Shown here piece by piece: positions 26,625 through 35,326 of a DNA stretch of 64,000 bases; position 1 is the stretch's first letter, and each line of letters opens with the position of its first letter. The notes under the pieces are model-generated. The model ran no database searches, was not told the origin of the DNA, and worked only from the letters and a program-made list of their open reading frames with translations. Source of the DNA: Luteimonas wenzhouensis (lineage in GTDB: Bacteria > Pseudomonadota > Gammaproteobacteria > Xanthomonadales > Xanthomonadaceae); assembly GCF_007859305.1 (NCBI RefSeq), contig NZ_VOHE01000002.1:596210-660209 (forward strand), given 5' to 3'. Position numbers and translations under genes: made by a program.

Positions 26625-27211
26625 CCCTGAAGAACACTCCCGAACGCTGGGGCGCGGTCAGCCAGGCCTTCCACTGGCTGGTCGTGCTGCTGATCCTGGC
26701 CGTGGCCACCGTCGGCCTGGTCATGGATGAACTGCCACGCACGCCGAAGTACTTCTGGGTGTACACCGCGCACAAGTCGCTGGGCATCACCGTGCTGGCG
26801 CTGATGCTGCTGCGGCTGGCCTGGCGGCTGTACGCCGGCGCCGCGCCGCCGCTGCCCGGCACGCCGCGCTGGCAGCGCGCGGTGGCCAGCGCCACGCACT
26901 GGGCGCTGTACGTACTGGCGCTGGCGATGCCGCTGTCGGGCTGGCTCTACGACTCGGCCAGCGGCCTGCGGCCGTTCCGCTGGTTCGGCCTGTTCACCAT
27001 GCCCAAGCTCACCGGCCCGAATGAATGGCTGGCCGACCGCGCGCGCGACGCGCATGAACTGCTGTTCCTGCTGCTGGTCGCACTGGTGGTGCTGCACGCC
27101 GCCGCGGCGCTGTGGCACCACCTGATCGTGCGCGACGAAACCCTGGCGCGGATGCTGCCCCGACGCCGCACGCGCACCCCCGAACCCGAGGACCCGGACC
27201 ATGACGCCTAG
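26621..27211 (+). CDS. cytochrome b561 family protein
   Basis: A 196-residue inner-membrane dihaem protein with four helices. Conserved histidines are in SQAFHWLVVLL (near 18), TAHKSLGIT (near 51), ASATHWALYVLALAMPLSGWLYD (near 91) and ARDAHELLFLLL (near 144). These proteins pass electrons between quinones and periplasmic acceptors and have been linked to superoxide oxidation. It sits between two YceI genes and overlaps both, the classic YceI-b561 pairing. Confidence 0.92.
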   Translation: MTLKNTPERWGAVSQAFHWLVVLLILAVATVGLVMDELPRTPKYFWVYTAHKSLGITVLALMLLRLAWRLYAGAAPPLPGTPRWQRAVASATHWALYVLALAMPLSGWLYDSASGLRPFRWFGLFTMPKLTGPNEWLADRARDAHELLFLLLVALVVLHAAAALWHHLIVRDETLARMLPRRRTRTPEPEDPDHDA

Positions 27212-27764
27212 GCTCACCACCCCCGCCGCCGTCGCCGCCATGCTGGTGGCGATGATGGCCGCCCCCGCCCGCGCCGCCGACTACGTGCAGGCGCCGGGCT
27301 CCTCGCTCGCCTTCGCCACGAAGTACGACGGCGAGGTGTTCAGCGGCCGCTTCGGCGGATTCGACACGAAGCTGCGCTTCGACCCCGAGCGGCTCGACGA
27401 CGCGCGTCTCGAGGTGACGATCCAGCTCGCCGGCACCTCGACCGGCAACGCCGACCGCGACTCCACGCTGGCCGGCAGCGACTTCTTCAACGTCGGCAGG
27501 TTCGCCCGCGCGACGTACGTGGCCGAACGCTTCCGCGCCGTGGACGACGGGTACGTGGCCGACGGCACCCTCACCCTGCGCGGGGTGAGCCGGCCGGTCG
27601 CGCTCCACTTCACCTGGACGCCGGGCAACCCGGCGCTGCTCTCGGGCCGGGCGACGGTGAAACGGCTGGAATTCGGCGTCGGCGGCGGGGACTGGGCCGA
27701 TACCGCGCTCATCCCCGACGAGGTCGCGATCAGCACCCGGGTGTTCCTGCATCCCGCGCCCTGA
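27201..27764 (+). CDS. YceI family periplasmic protein
   Basis: A 187-residue protein with a signal peptide (up to about residue 25, PARAADYV) and a YceI domain: SLAFATKYDGEVFSGRFGGFDTKLRFDPE, then DFFNVGRFARATYVAERF and LRGVSRPVALHF. It is the standard-length partner of the first YceI copy. Its start overlaps the end of the cytochrome b561 gene by 11 bases, so translation is coupled. Likely role: isoprenoid quinone or lipid binding in the periplasm together with cytochrome b561. Confidence 0.92.
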   Translation: MTPRLTTPAAVAAMLVAMMAAPARAADYVQAPGSSLAFATKYDGEVFSGRFGGFDTKLRFDPERLDDARLEVTIQLAGTSTGNADRDSTLAGSDFFNVGRFARATYVAERFRAVDDGYVADGTLTLRGVSRPVALHFTWTPGNPALLSGRATVKRLEFGVGGGDWADTALIPDEVAISTRVFLHPAP

Positions 27765-27788
27765 TCGGGGACCAAGGGCGGCGTGCGT

Positions 27789-28016
27789 TCAGCGGGCCCA
27801 GTCGCGCACGGTCCCGGGGTCGAACGGCCAGTCCAGCTCCCGCCCGGTCTCGACCTGGCGCAACACCGGCACCCGCGTGCCGTAGCGCGCCTCCAGTGCG
27901 TCGTCGCCGTCGATGAACACGCTGCGCGGCTCCGGGAACCGGGCCCGCGCCAGCAGCTCCAGGGCCTGGTCGCACAGGTGGCAGTCGTCGCGCTGGTAGA
28001 GGATGTAGCGGTCCAT
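27789..28016 (-). CDS. glutaredoxin-like thioredoxin-fold protein
   Basis: A 75-residue protein, MDRYILYQRDDCHLCDQALELLAR, with a redox CxxC motif (Cys-His-Leu-Cys) at 12-15 and the conserved cis-proline region YGTRVPVLR near 48-56. This is the short glutaredoxin-family (DUF836-like) fold that makes or breaks disulfides in the cytosol. The start at 28016 is preferred over 28031 because homologues begin at this residue. Convergent with the YceI operon and divergent from sdaA. Confidence 0.85.
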   Translation of the reverse strand: MDRYILYQRDDCHLCDQALELLARARFPEPRSVFIDGDDALEARYGTRVPVLRQVETGRELDWPFDPGTVRDWAR

Positions 28017-28064
28017 GGCCGTTCGTCGCACGGGGCCGGCGAGTGTAGCGGCCGCCGGGTCGCG

Positions 28065-28093
28065 CCGACAGTTGCGACGGCAACCAATACAAT
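28065..28093 (+). promoter_or_regulatory. promoter of sdaA
   Basis: CCGACA (28065-28070), a 17-base spacer and TACAAT (28088-28093). The predicted start leaves a leader of about 20 bases before the ATG at 28121. Confidence 0.5.
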
Positions 28094-28120
28094 GCGGGCC
28101 AGGACTCCACGGATTCCGCC

Positions 28121-29503
<1,383 letters not shown>

Positions 29504-29542
29504 GCCCGGGCCACCGGCCTGCGCCGGCGAGGCGCACTGCGC

Positions 29543-30634
29543 TCAGGCGTGCGGCGCGGCGCGGGCGATGCGCAGCACGTCGTCGAGCAGCGCCGCCGCG
29601 GTCACCTCCGCGCCCGCGCCGGGGCCTTGGACCACCAGCGGCTGCTCGCGGTAGCGGTCGCTGAAGATCGCGGCCCGGTTCTCGGTGCCGTGGCCGCTGA
29701 CCAGCGGATTGGACAGCGGCAGCGCGCGCAGCGCGACCGAGGCGCCGCGTCCGGCGTCGAAGCGGGCAACGAAGCACAGCCGCGCGTCGCTGCGATACGC
29801 GGTGAGGAAGCGCTCGCGCAGCGGCGCGTCGAGCGCGGCCAGGCGTGCGTCCACCTCGTCGGGCGCGGCGTCGCGCAGCGCATCGGGTACCAGCGAGGAG
29901 ACCCGCACGTCGCGCGCCTCCAGCATCGCCCCCGACGCGCGGGCCAGGATCAGCAGCTTGCGGCGCACGTCCTCGCCCGACAGGTCCACGCGCGGATCGG
30001 GCTCGGTGTAGCCGGCATCGCGCGCCTCGCGCACCAGGTCGGAGAACGGGCGGGTGTCGTCGAAGCGCGAGAGCAGCCAGCCCAGCGAGCCCGAGAGCAT
30101 GCCCTCGACGGCATGGATGCGGTCGCCCCCCGCCACCAGCTCACGCAGCAGCCGCAGCAGCGGCAGCCCGGCGCCCACCGTGGCCGAATCGCCGTAGCGG
30201 CCGCCTTCGCGCTGGGCGTCGACGATGGCCTGGGCCCGGGTCAGGTCGCCGCCGGCACCGAGCTTGTTGGCCGTCACCACGTGGATCCCGCGCGCCAGCC
30301 ATTCGGGGTGCCATCCGGCGACGGTGTCGCTGGCGGTGGCGTCGATGACGATGTCGCCACGGGCCAGGGCCTCGCCCTCGGCCCAGGGCGGCACGGTCCC
30401 CGTCCGCCGCGGAGCCGCGTGCGCCGTGGCAATGGCCGATTCGAGCGAACCCTCGTTGGCCACCTGCACGCGCGAATTGCTCAGCCACGCGAACGGCGGC
30501 AGCGCCACGCCGCGCTCGGCCAGCTGGCGGTAGCGGGCGACCACGGCGCTGCCGACCACGCCGGTCCCGAGCAGGGCGATGCGGCCGCCGCGCGTGCCGG
30601 CGGCCGGGGTCCGGATCCTCGTCACCTTGCTCAT
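29543..30634 (-). CDS. homoserine dehydrogenase without ACT domain
   Basis: A 363-residue enzyme that reduces aspartate semialdehyde to homoserine. The Rossmann motif ALLGTGVVGSAVVARY is near 20-35, VVTANKLGAG near 133-142 and the substrate/catalytic segment GMLSGSLGWLL near 187. There is no C-terminal ACT domain and no aspartokinase part, so threonine feedback is not evident; control would come from the SAM riboswitch of the operon. It overlaps the metB stop by 4 bases, third gene of metX-metB-hom. Confidence 0.93.
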   Translation of the reverse strand: MSKVTRIRTPAAGTRGGRIALLGTGVVGSAVVARYRQLAERGVALPPFAWLSNSRVQVANEGSLESAIATAHAAPRRTGTVPPWAEGEALARGDIVIDATASDTVAGWHPEWLARGIHVVTANKLGAGGDLTRAQAIVDAQREGGRYGDSATVGAGLPLLRLLRELVAGGDRIHAVEGMLSGSLGWLLSRFDDTRPFSDLVREARDAGYTEPDPRVDLSGEDVRRKLLILARASGAMLEARDVRVSSLVPDALRDAAPDEVDARLAALDAPLRERFLTAYRSDARLCFVARFDAGRGASVALRALPLSNPLVSGHGTENRAAIFSDRYREQPLVVQGPGAGAEVTAAALLDDVLRIARAAPHA

Positions 30635-31863
30635 GCGTCCACCCGCTGCAGCGCGCCGGCCTCACCGGCCACGGCGCGCGCGGCGCGCTCGAGCGCAGCG
30701 GCGAGGTCGGCCTGCAGGTCGGCCTGGGCCTCGATGCCGACCGACAGCCGCAGCAGCCCGTCCGGGATGCCGGCCGCGGCGCGGGCCTGGGGCGTCATCG
30801 CCGCGTGGGTCATCGAGGCCGGGTGCGCGACCAGGCTCTCCACCCCGCCCAGCGACTCGGCCAGGGTGAAGTACCGCAGTCCGTTGACGAAGGCGCGCAC
30901 CGCCTCGGTGCCGCCCTCGAGCTCCAGCGACAGCATCGCGCCGAAGCCGGCCTGCTGGCGCGCGGCCAGGGCGTGGCCGGGGTGCGATTCCAGCCCCGGG
31001 TAATGCACGCGCGCCACCGCCGGATGCGCCTGCAGCTGTTCGGCGATCGCCTGCGCGTTCTCCTGGTGCACGCGCAGGCGCGCATCGAGCGTGCGCAGGC
31101 CACGCAGGGTCAGGAAGGCGTCGAACGGCGCGCCGGTGATGCCGAGCGCATTCGCCCACCACGCCAGCCGCTCGTGCAGCTCGGCCGTCGCGGCCACCAC
31201 CGCGCCGCCGACCACGTCGCTGTGTCCGTTGATGTACTTGGTGGTCGAGTGCACCACCACGTCGGCGCCGAACGCGATCGGCTTCTGCAGCGCCGGCGAC
31301 AGGAAGGTGTTGTCCACCACCGCCAGGGCGCCGGCGCGGTGGGCGGCCTCGATCACGAAGCGCAGGTCGGTGATCCGCAGCAGCGGATTGGACGGGGTCT
31401 CGATCAGCACCAGCTTCGGCGACTGCGCCAGCGCCGCGGCCAGCGAGCGCGGATCGGTGAGGTCGGCGGTGACCAGGTTGAAATGGCCCTTGGCCGCGAG
31501 CGCGTTGAACAGGCGCCAGCTGCCGCCGTAGGCGTCGTGCGGCACCACCAGCGTATCGCCGGCCTCGAGCAGGGCGTGCAGCACCAGGGTGATCGCGCCC
31601 ATGCCGGTGGCGGTGACCACGCCGCCGGCGCCGCCCTCGAGCCCCGCCAGGGCCTCGCCCAGCAGGTCGCGGGTGGGATTGCCGCTGCGGGTGTAGTCGT
31701 AGTCGCGCTTGTTGCCGAAGCCATCGAAGCTGAAGTTGCTCGACAGCACCAGCGGCGGGGTGACCGCCCCATGCGCGGTGTCGCAGTCGATGCCGGCGCG
31801 CACGGCGCGGGTGGCCGGACGGCACTCGGCCAGGCCGGCGGCGGGGATGGGGCTGGCGGTCAT
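30631..31863 (-). CDS. metB: cystathionine gamma-synthase / O-acylhomoserine sulfhydrylase-type PLP enzyme
   Basis: A 410-residue fold-type I PLP enzyme of the Cys/Met metabolism family. FSFDGFGNKRDYDYTRSGNPTRDLLGEALAGLE near 43-75 is the family N-terminal signature, and the Schiff-base lysine lies in VHSTTKYINGHSDVVGGAV near 207-225. It joins O-acylhomoserine with cysteine (or sulfide) to make cystathionine (or homocysteine). The start at 31863 overlaps the metX stop (ATGA). The choice between cystathionine synthase and direct sulfhydrylase cannot be made from motifs alone, but position next to metX supports methionine synthesis. Confidence 0.9.
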   Translation of the reverse strand: MTASPIPAAGLAECRPATRAVRAGIDCDTAHGAVTPPLVLSSNFSFDGFGNKRDYDYTRSGNPTRDLLGEALAGLEGGAGGVVTATGMGAITLVLHALLEAGDTLVVPHDAYGGSWRLFNALAAKGHFNLVTADLTDPRSLAAALAQSPKLVLIETPSNPLLRITDLRFVIEAAHRAGALAVVDNTFLSPALQKPIAFGADVVVHSTTKYINGHSDVVGGAVVAATAELHERLAWWANALGITGAPFDAFLTLRGLRTLDARLRVHQENAQAIAEQLQAHPAVARVHYPGLESHPGHALAARQQAGFGAMLSLELEGGTEAVRAFVNGLRYFTLAESLGGVESLVAHPASMTHAAMTPQARAAAGIPDGLLRLSVGIEAQADLQADLAAALERAARAVAGEAGALQRVDA

Positions 31864-32873
31864 GCGGACTCTCCGTGTTGGCGCAGCACGCCGGCGAGGA
31901 TGGCGTCGATGCGGTCGGTTTCTTTCAGGAAGGCGTCGTGGCCGTAGGGGGAGCGCAGCACGCGCAGCTGGCCGTGCGCGCCGAGGCCCTCGACCAGGGC
32001 GACCGAGTCGGACAGCGGTACCAGCCGGTCGCCCTCCACGGCCACCACCACGGTCGGGACCCGCACCCGGGCGGGATCGACGCGGTGCAGGTCGATCGAT
32101 TCGGACAGCCGCAGCCAGGCGGTGACCGGCGTGCGCGCGACGAAGCGCGCGCCGGCGACGTCCAGGTAGTCCTCGGCGGCCACCCGCACCCGGCCATTGG
32201 CGACCTGGGGCGGCGCGTCGAAACGCTCCTCGAACTCCTCGGGCGTGCGGTAGCTGAGCATCGCGAACTGGCGCGCCAGCGACAGCCCCTGCACGTCGGC
32301 GCACTGCAGCTGCCCCAGCGCCACGGCCTTGCGCTGCAGCGCGCGCCAGGCGGCGGCATAGGGGTGCGCACGGTGCGCGCCGCTCACCGCCACCAGGGCC
32401 TCCACCCGCAGCGGATGCCTGGCCGCGAACTGCAGCCCGACCAGCGCCCCGTAGGAATAGCCGACGAACGCCCGCAGCCGCTCGATGCCCAGCGCGTCGA
32501 GCAGCAGCGCGACGGCGTCGGCCTGGTCGGTGGTGTCGATCGGCGCGTCGAGGCGGCCATCCGCGCCCACGTAGTCGAAGCCGAGCACGCGCACGTGCGC
32601 CGGATCGAGCGTGCGTCCGGCGCGCACCAGGTCGCCAGCCCAGCCGGGCTCCGGGAAGTCGGGGCTGGGGCTGGCATGGCGGTGGGCCGAGATTCCGCCG
32701 GCCACCAGCACCACCGGGGCACCTTCGGGCCCGGCCAGCTCCCAGGCGATGCGCACCCGCGGCGTGCCGCCGTGGCGCAGCGCCAGGGTGGCCTCGAACT
32801 CGCCACGGCGCGCGGCCGCGGGCGCGGCGGCCCCGGCAGGCGGGAGGTCGGCGGTGCGGGCGGCAAGACTCAT
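31860..32873 (-). CDS. metX: homoserine O-acyltransferase (MetX type)
   Basis: A 337-residue alpha/beta hydrolase that activates homoserine with an acyl-CoA. The nucleophile elbow GYSYG places Ser140; Asp282 (EGDRLVPLSDS) and His312 (PYGHDAFLKE) complete the triad. It is 30-40 residues shorter than typical MetX and its elbow differs from the usual GGSMGG, so the acyl group (acetyl or succinyl) should not be assumed. First gene of the metX-metB-hom operon, behind a SAM-I riboswitch and about 100 bases of further leader. Confidence 0.9.
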   Translation of the reverse strand: MSLAARTADLPPAGAAAPAAARRGEFEATLALRHGGTPRVRIAWELAGPEGAPVVLVAGGISAHRHASPSPDFPEPGWAGDLVRAGRTLDPAHVRVLGFDYVGADGRLDAPIDTTDQADAVALLLDALGIERLRAFVGYSYGALVGLQFAARHPLRVEALVAVSGAHRAHPYAAAWRALQRKAVALGQLQCADVQGLSLARQFAMLSYRTPEEFEERFDAPPQVANGRVRVAAEDYLDVAGARFVARTPVTAWLRLSESIDLHRVDPARVRVPTVVVAVEGDRLVPLSDSVALVEGLGAHGQLRVLRSPYGHDAFLKETDRIDAILAGVLRQHGESA

Positions 32874-32915
32874 GGCGCGTTCCGGTCAAGGGCAGCCAGC
32901 GAGCGCATGCGGGGG

Positions 32916-32987
32916 ACCGGAAGTGCCGGCGGCGCCGGCCAGATGCGCATCGGCCGCCGAAGGGGCGACGCGCAACCATCTTCCGGT
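32916..32987 (-). promoter_or_regulatory. possible expression-platform helix of the SAM riboswitch
   Basis: ACCGGAAG (32987-32980), which overlaps the 3' strand of P1, is fully complementary to CTTCCGGT (32923-32916) further down the leader. Pairing would exclude P1, giving a plausible ligand-free alternative fold. A GCCGGCGCCGCCGGC hairpin-forming stretch lies between. No U run is present, so the output may be translational or Rho-dependent. Confidence 0.45.
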
Positions 32988-33097
32988 GGACGCTCAGGTC
33001 CCCGCAGGACTTGGCACCGCGACGGGCACGGCCGCTGGCCGCGTCCCATCAGGTTGCCCCGGCGTCTCAGGGCCTGTCCCTCAGCCGGTCTCGATGG
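32976..33097 (-). promoter_or_regulatory. SAM-I (S-box) riboswitch upstream of metX
   Basis: Read on the minus strand, the leader begins CCATCGAGACCGGCTGAGGG, continues ACAGGCCCTGAGACGCCGG, then GGCAACC, and later GGTGCCAAGTCC, and closes with GATGG. These are, in order, the conserved SAM-I elements: the GAGA kink-turn side, AGGGA-x-x-GGCCC, GGCAACC and GGTGCCAA-TCC. P1 is CCATC (33097-33093) with GATGG (32980-32976). The downstream genes are methionine synthesis genes, as expected for a SAM-off switch. Length, about 122 bases, is normal. Confidence 0.9.
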
Positions 33098-33106
33098 ATG
33101 CCGCGC

Positions 33107-33135
33107 AGATTGCCCGCGCCGCGGGGGTTTGTCAA
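33107..33135 (-). promoter_or_regulatory. promoter of the metX operon
   Basis: On the minus strand, TTGACA (33135-33130) is a perfect -35, followed after 17 bases by CAATCT (33112-33107), a weak -10. The predicted start lies about 7 bases further, just before the riboswitch P1 strand. Confidence 0.65.
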
Positions 33136-33158
33136 TCGCTTCATGCCGATGAAGCGAT
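33135..33158. promoter_or_regulatory. perfect inverted repeat, candidate operator
   Basis: ATCGCTTCAT and ATGAAGCGAT form a perfect 10-bp-arm inverted repeat around CGGC, and the last T is the first base of the metX -35. A dimeric repressor or activator could bind here. A methionine-pathway regulator such as SahR or MetR is a reasonable guess from context, not from a matched motif. Confidence 0.6.
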
Positions 33159-33182
33159 ATGCGTTCGGATGGAACCTTCGGC

Positions 33183-33188
33183 GATAAT
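33183..33188 (+). promoter_or_regulatory. -10 box, probably leaderless
   Basis: GATAAT (5 of 6) ends 5 bases before the ATG at 33194; no Shine-Dalgarno sequence is present. It is divergent from the metX promoter. Confidence 0.5.
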
Positions 33189-33193
33189 GGGCC

Positions 33194-34285
33194 ATGCGCA
33201 CCGTCCTCCCCCTCCTGGCGGCCCTGCTCCTGGCCGCCTGCGCCACCCGGAGCCCCCCGAGTCCCGTCGCTGTCGCGACGACGGCGGCACCGGCCTCGGC
33301 CAGCGTCGCAGAACGCTTCCTGACCCCCGAGATCCCCGGGGACGAGCTCGATTCGCTCGCCACCTGGCCCACCGAGGACGGGGCGGTCTGGCTGATCGCC
33401 AGTGCCAAGAACGTCCACCAGCTGCTGGTGTTCGATGCCGACAGCGGGGAGCTGCTGCGGCGGGTCGGCGGACGCGGCGGCGGGCCGGGCGAATTCCTGC
33501 GGCCGAACGGGGTGTTCGTGCACGGCGACCTGCTGCTGGTCTCCGAGCGCGACAACCGGCGGGTGCAGATGCTCTCGCTGCCCGGCTTCGAGCCGCTGGG
33601 CAGCTTCGGCGCCGGCCGGCTGCGCAGCCCCTACGGGGTATGGGGCTACGAATCCGCACCGGGCGCGCTGCAGGTCTACGTCACCGACAGCTTCATGCTG
33701 GGCGAGGCCTTCGACGTGGTGCCGCCGCTGCACGAACTCGACCGCCGCGTGCACCGGTTCGGGATCCGCCTGGACGAGGACGCCCGCCCCCGGGTGCGGC
33801 CGCTGGGCACCTTCGGCGACACCAGCGCGGAGGCGGCGCTGAGGATCGTCGAGTCGCTGGCGGGCGATCCGGCGCACGACCGCCTGCTGGTGGCCGACGA
33901 GCATCTGGGCCACGGCACGGCACTGCGCGAGTACACGCTGGACGGGCGCTACACCGGCGGCGGGGTAGCGCCGGGCGTGTTCGCCGCCGAACCCGAGGGG
34001 CTTGCGCTGTGGCCCTGCACGCCCGACTCCGGATACTGGATCGCCGCCGACCAGCTGCATCCCCTGACCGTGTTCCGGGTCTTCGACCGCACCACCCTGG
34101 CTCCGCGCGGCAGCTTTTCCGGCAACGTCACCGCCTGGACCGACGGCATCGCCCTGCATGCCAGCCCCACCGCGCGCTTCCCGGCCGGGGCGCTGTACGC
34201 GGTGCACGACGACCGCGCGGTGGCGGCCTTCGACCTGCGCGACGTGGTCCAGGCGCTCGGACTGGACCCTGCCTGCCTGGAATGA
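33194..34285 (+). CDS. lipoprotein with phytase/NHL-like beta-propeller
   Basis: A 363-residue lipoprotein (signal MRTVLPLLAALLLAAC). The mature part has propeller-like blades: LLRRVGGRGGGPGEFLRPNGVFV and DNRRVQMLSLPG resemble NHL repeats, and the C-terminal GVFAAEPEGLALW, YWIAADQ, VFDRTTLAPRGSF, TDGIAL and ALYAVHDD resemble 3-phytase-type propellers. It might be a phosphohydrolase or only a scaffold; the phytase metal ligands cannot be confirmed by eye. It overlaps the next gene by 4 bases. Confidence 0.7.
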   Translation: MRTVLPLLAALLLAACATRSPPSPVAVATTAAPASASVAERFLTPEIPGDELDSLATWPTEDGAVWLIASAKNVHQLLVFDADSGELLRRVGGRGGGPGEFLRPNGVFVHGDLLLVSERDNRRVQMLSLPGFEPLGSFGAGRLRSPYGVWGYESAPGALQVYVTDSFMLGEAFDVVPPLHELDRRVHRFGIRLDEDARPRVRPLGTFGDTSAEAALRIVESLAGDPAHDRLLVADEHLGHGTALREYTLDGRYTGGGVAPGVFAAEPEGLALWPCTPDSGYWIAADQLHPLTVFRVFDRTTLAPRGSFSGNVTAWTDGIALHASPTARFPAGALYAVHDDRAVAAFDLRDVVQALGLDPACLE

Positions 34286-35199
34286 ATCGCGCGCTGGCCG
34301 GCGCGATCGCCATCGCGGCCCTGGCCGTCGCCGGCGCGTCGGCCGCGCAGTCGCTGCGCTGGCCCGACCTCCGCGACCGGCCGCGCGATGCGGGGGTCGA
34401 CGCACCGGCCAGGCGCATCGCGCCGCGCACGGTCATGACCGCCGGGGACGGCGCGGCCGCGCGGCTGCGGCTGGTGCCGGCCGACGACGCCGTCGAGGCC
34501 TGGGTGGACAACCTGCTCGCCGGCCCGATCGAAGTCGTGGTGCGCGCCGCCGACGGCGCATCGCCGCCGAGCGACCCGCCGCTGCCGGCGCGCGGCAGCA
34601 TCCCGGCGCAGTCCTCGGCCCTGCTGGCCCGCGTCGCCCACGGTCATCCCCGCCTGCAGGTGGCGGTGGTGCCCGGCAGCCCGAACGCGCGCCCGCGCGA
34701 CGTCGAATACGCCTGGCCGCTGCAGACCGGCAGCCTGCGCATCCAGCAGGCCTGGGGCGGCGGCTTCAGCCATGCCGACGAGGCCAACCGGCACGCGGTG
34801 GATTTCGCGGTGCCGACCGGTACTCCGGTGCTGGCGGCGCGCGAGGGCGTGGTGATGCAGGCCGAGGACGGCTTCGCCGACGCCCTGCCCGGCGACGGCG
34901 ACGCGGCCCTGCCCGGGCGCGCCAACTTCGTCCGCATCCTGCACGACGACGGCACCATGGCCCTGTACGCGCACCTGCAGCGCGGTGGAGTGCTGGTGGA
35001 ACCGGGCCGGCGCGTGCGCCGCGGCGAACCGATCGGCCTGTCCGGCAACTCCGGGCGCAGCACCGCGCCGCACCTGCACTTCGTGGTCCAGGCCAACCGC
35101 GGCATGCGCTTGCAGTCGCTGCCGTTCCGCATGTTTGGCCCGCGGGGGATCCTGCGCTTCACCGACACGCAGGCGGTCCAGGCACCTGCCGGCCGCTAG
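34282..35199 (+). CDS. M23 family metallopeptidase (LytM domain)
   Basis: A 305-residue exported protein with a signal peptide (ALAGAIAIAALAVAGASAAQ). After a beta-rich N-terminal domain, the LytM domain has the zinc motif NRHAVDFAVPTGTPV near 172-186 (H-x3-D), HLQRGG near 232 and the final HLHF motif near 258-261. It would cut peptidoglycan peptide bridges in the periplasm or outside. All zinc ligands are present, so it is probably active and not an EnvC-like activator. Co-transcribed with the propeller lipoprotein (ATGA overlap). Confidence 0.9.
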   Translation: MNRALAGAIAIAALAVAGASAAQSLRWPDLRDRPRDAGVDAPARRIAPRTVMTAGDGAAARLRLVPADDAVEAWVDNLLAGPIEVVVRAADGASPPSDPPLPARGSIPAQSSALLARVAHGHPRLQVAVVPGSPNARPRDVEYAWPLQTGSLRIQQAWGGGFSHADEANRHAVDFAVPTGTPVLAAREGVVMQAEDGFADALPGDGDAALPGRANFVRILHDDGTMALYAHLQRGGVLVEPGRRVRRGEPIGLSGNSGRSTAPHLHFVVQANRGMRLQSLPFRMFGPRGILRFTDTQAVQAPAGR

Positions 35200-35273
35200 G
35201 GGCGGCCCGGCCCCGGCCGGCACGCCTGCCGCCTCCCCGCCCCCGTTCCCCGCGGGCGCCGGGCGCGAGCCCG

Positions 35274-35279
35274 TATAAT
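35274..35279 (+). promoter_or_regulatory. -10 box of prfC
   Basis: A consensus TATAAT 47 bases before the prfC ATG, giving a leader of about 40 bases. No good -35 is visible at the usual spacing. Confidence 0.55.
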
Positions 35280-35326
35280 CCACGGCCTCCCCACACCTTC
35301 CCGGCGCCACCGCGGCGGGACCGGCC

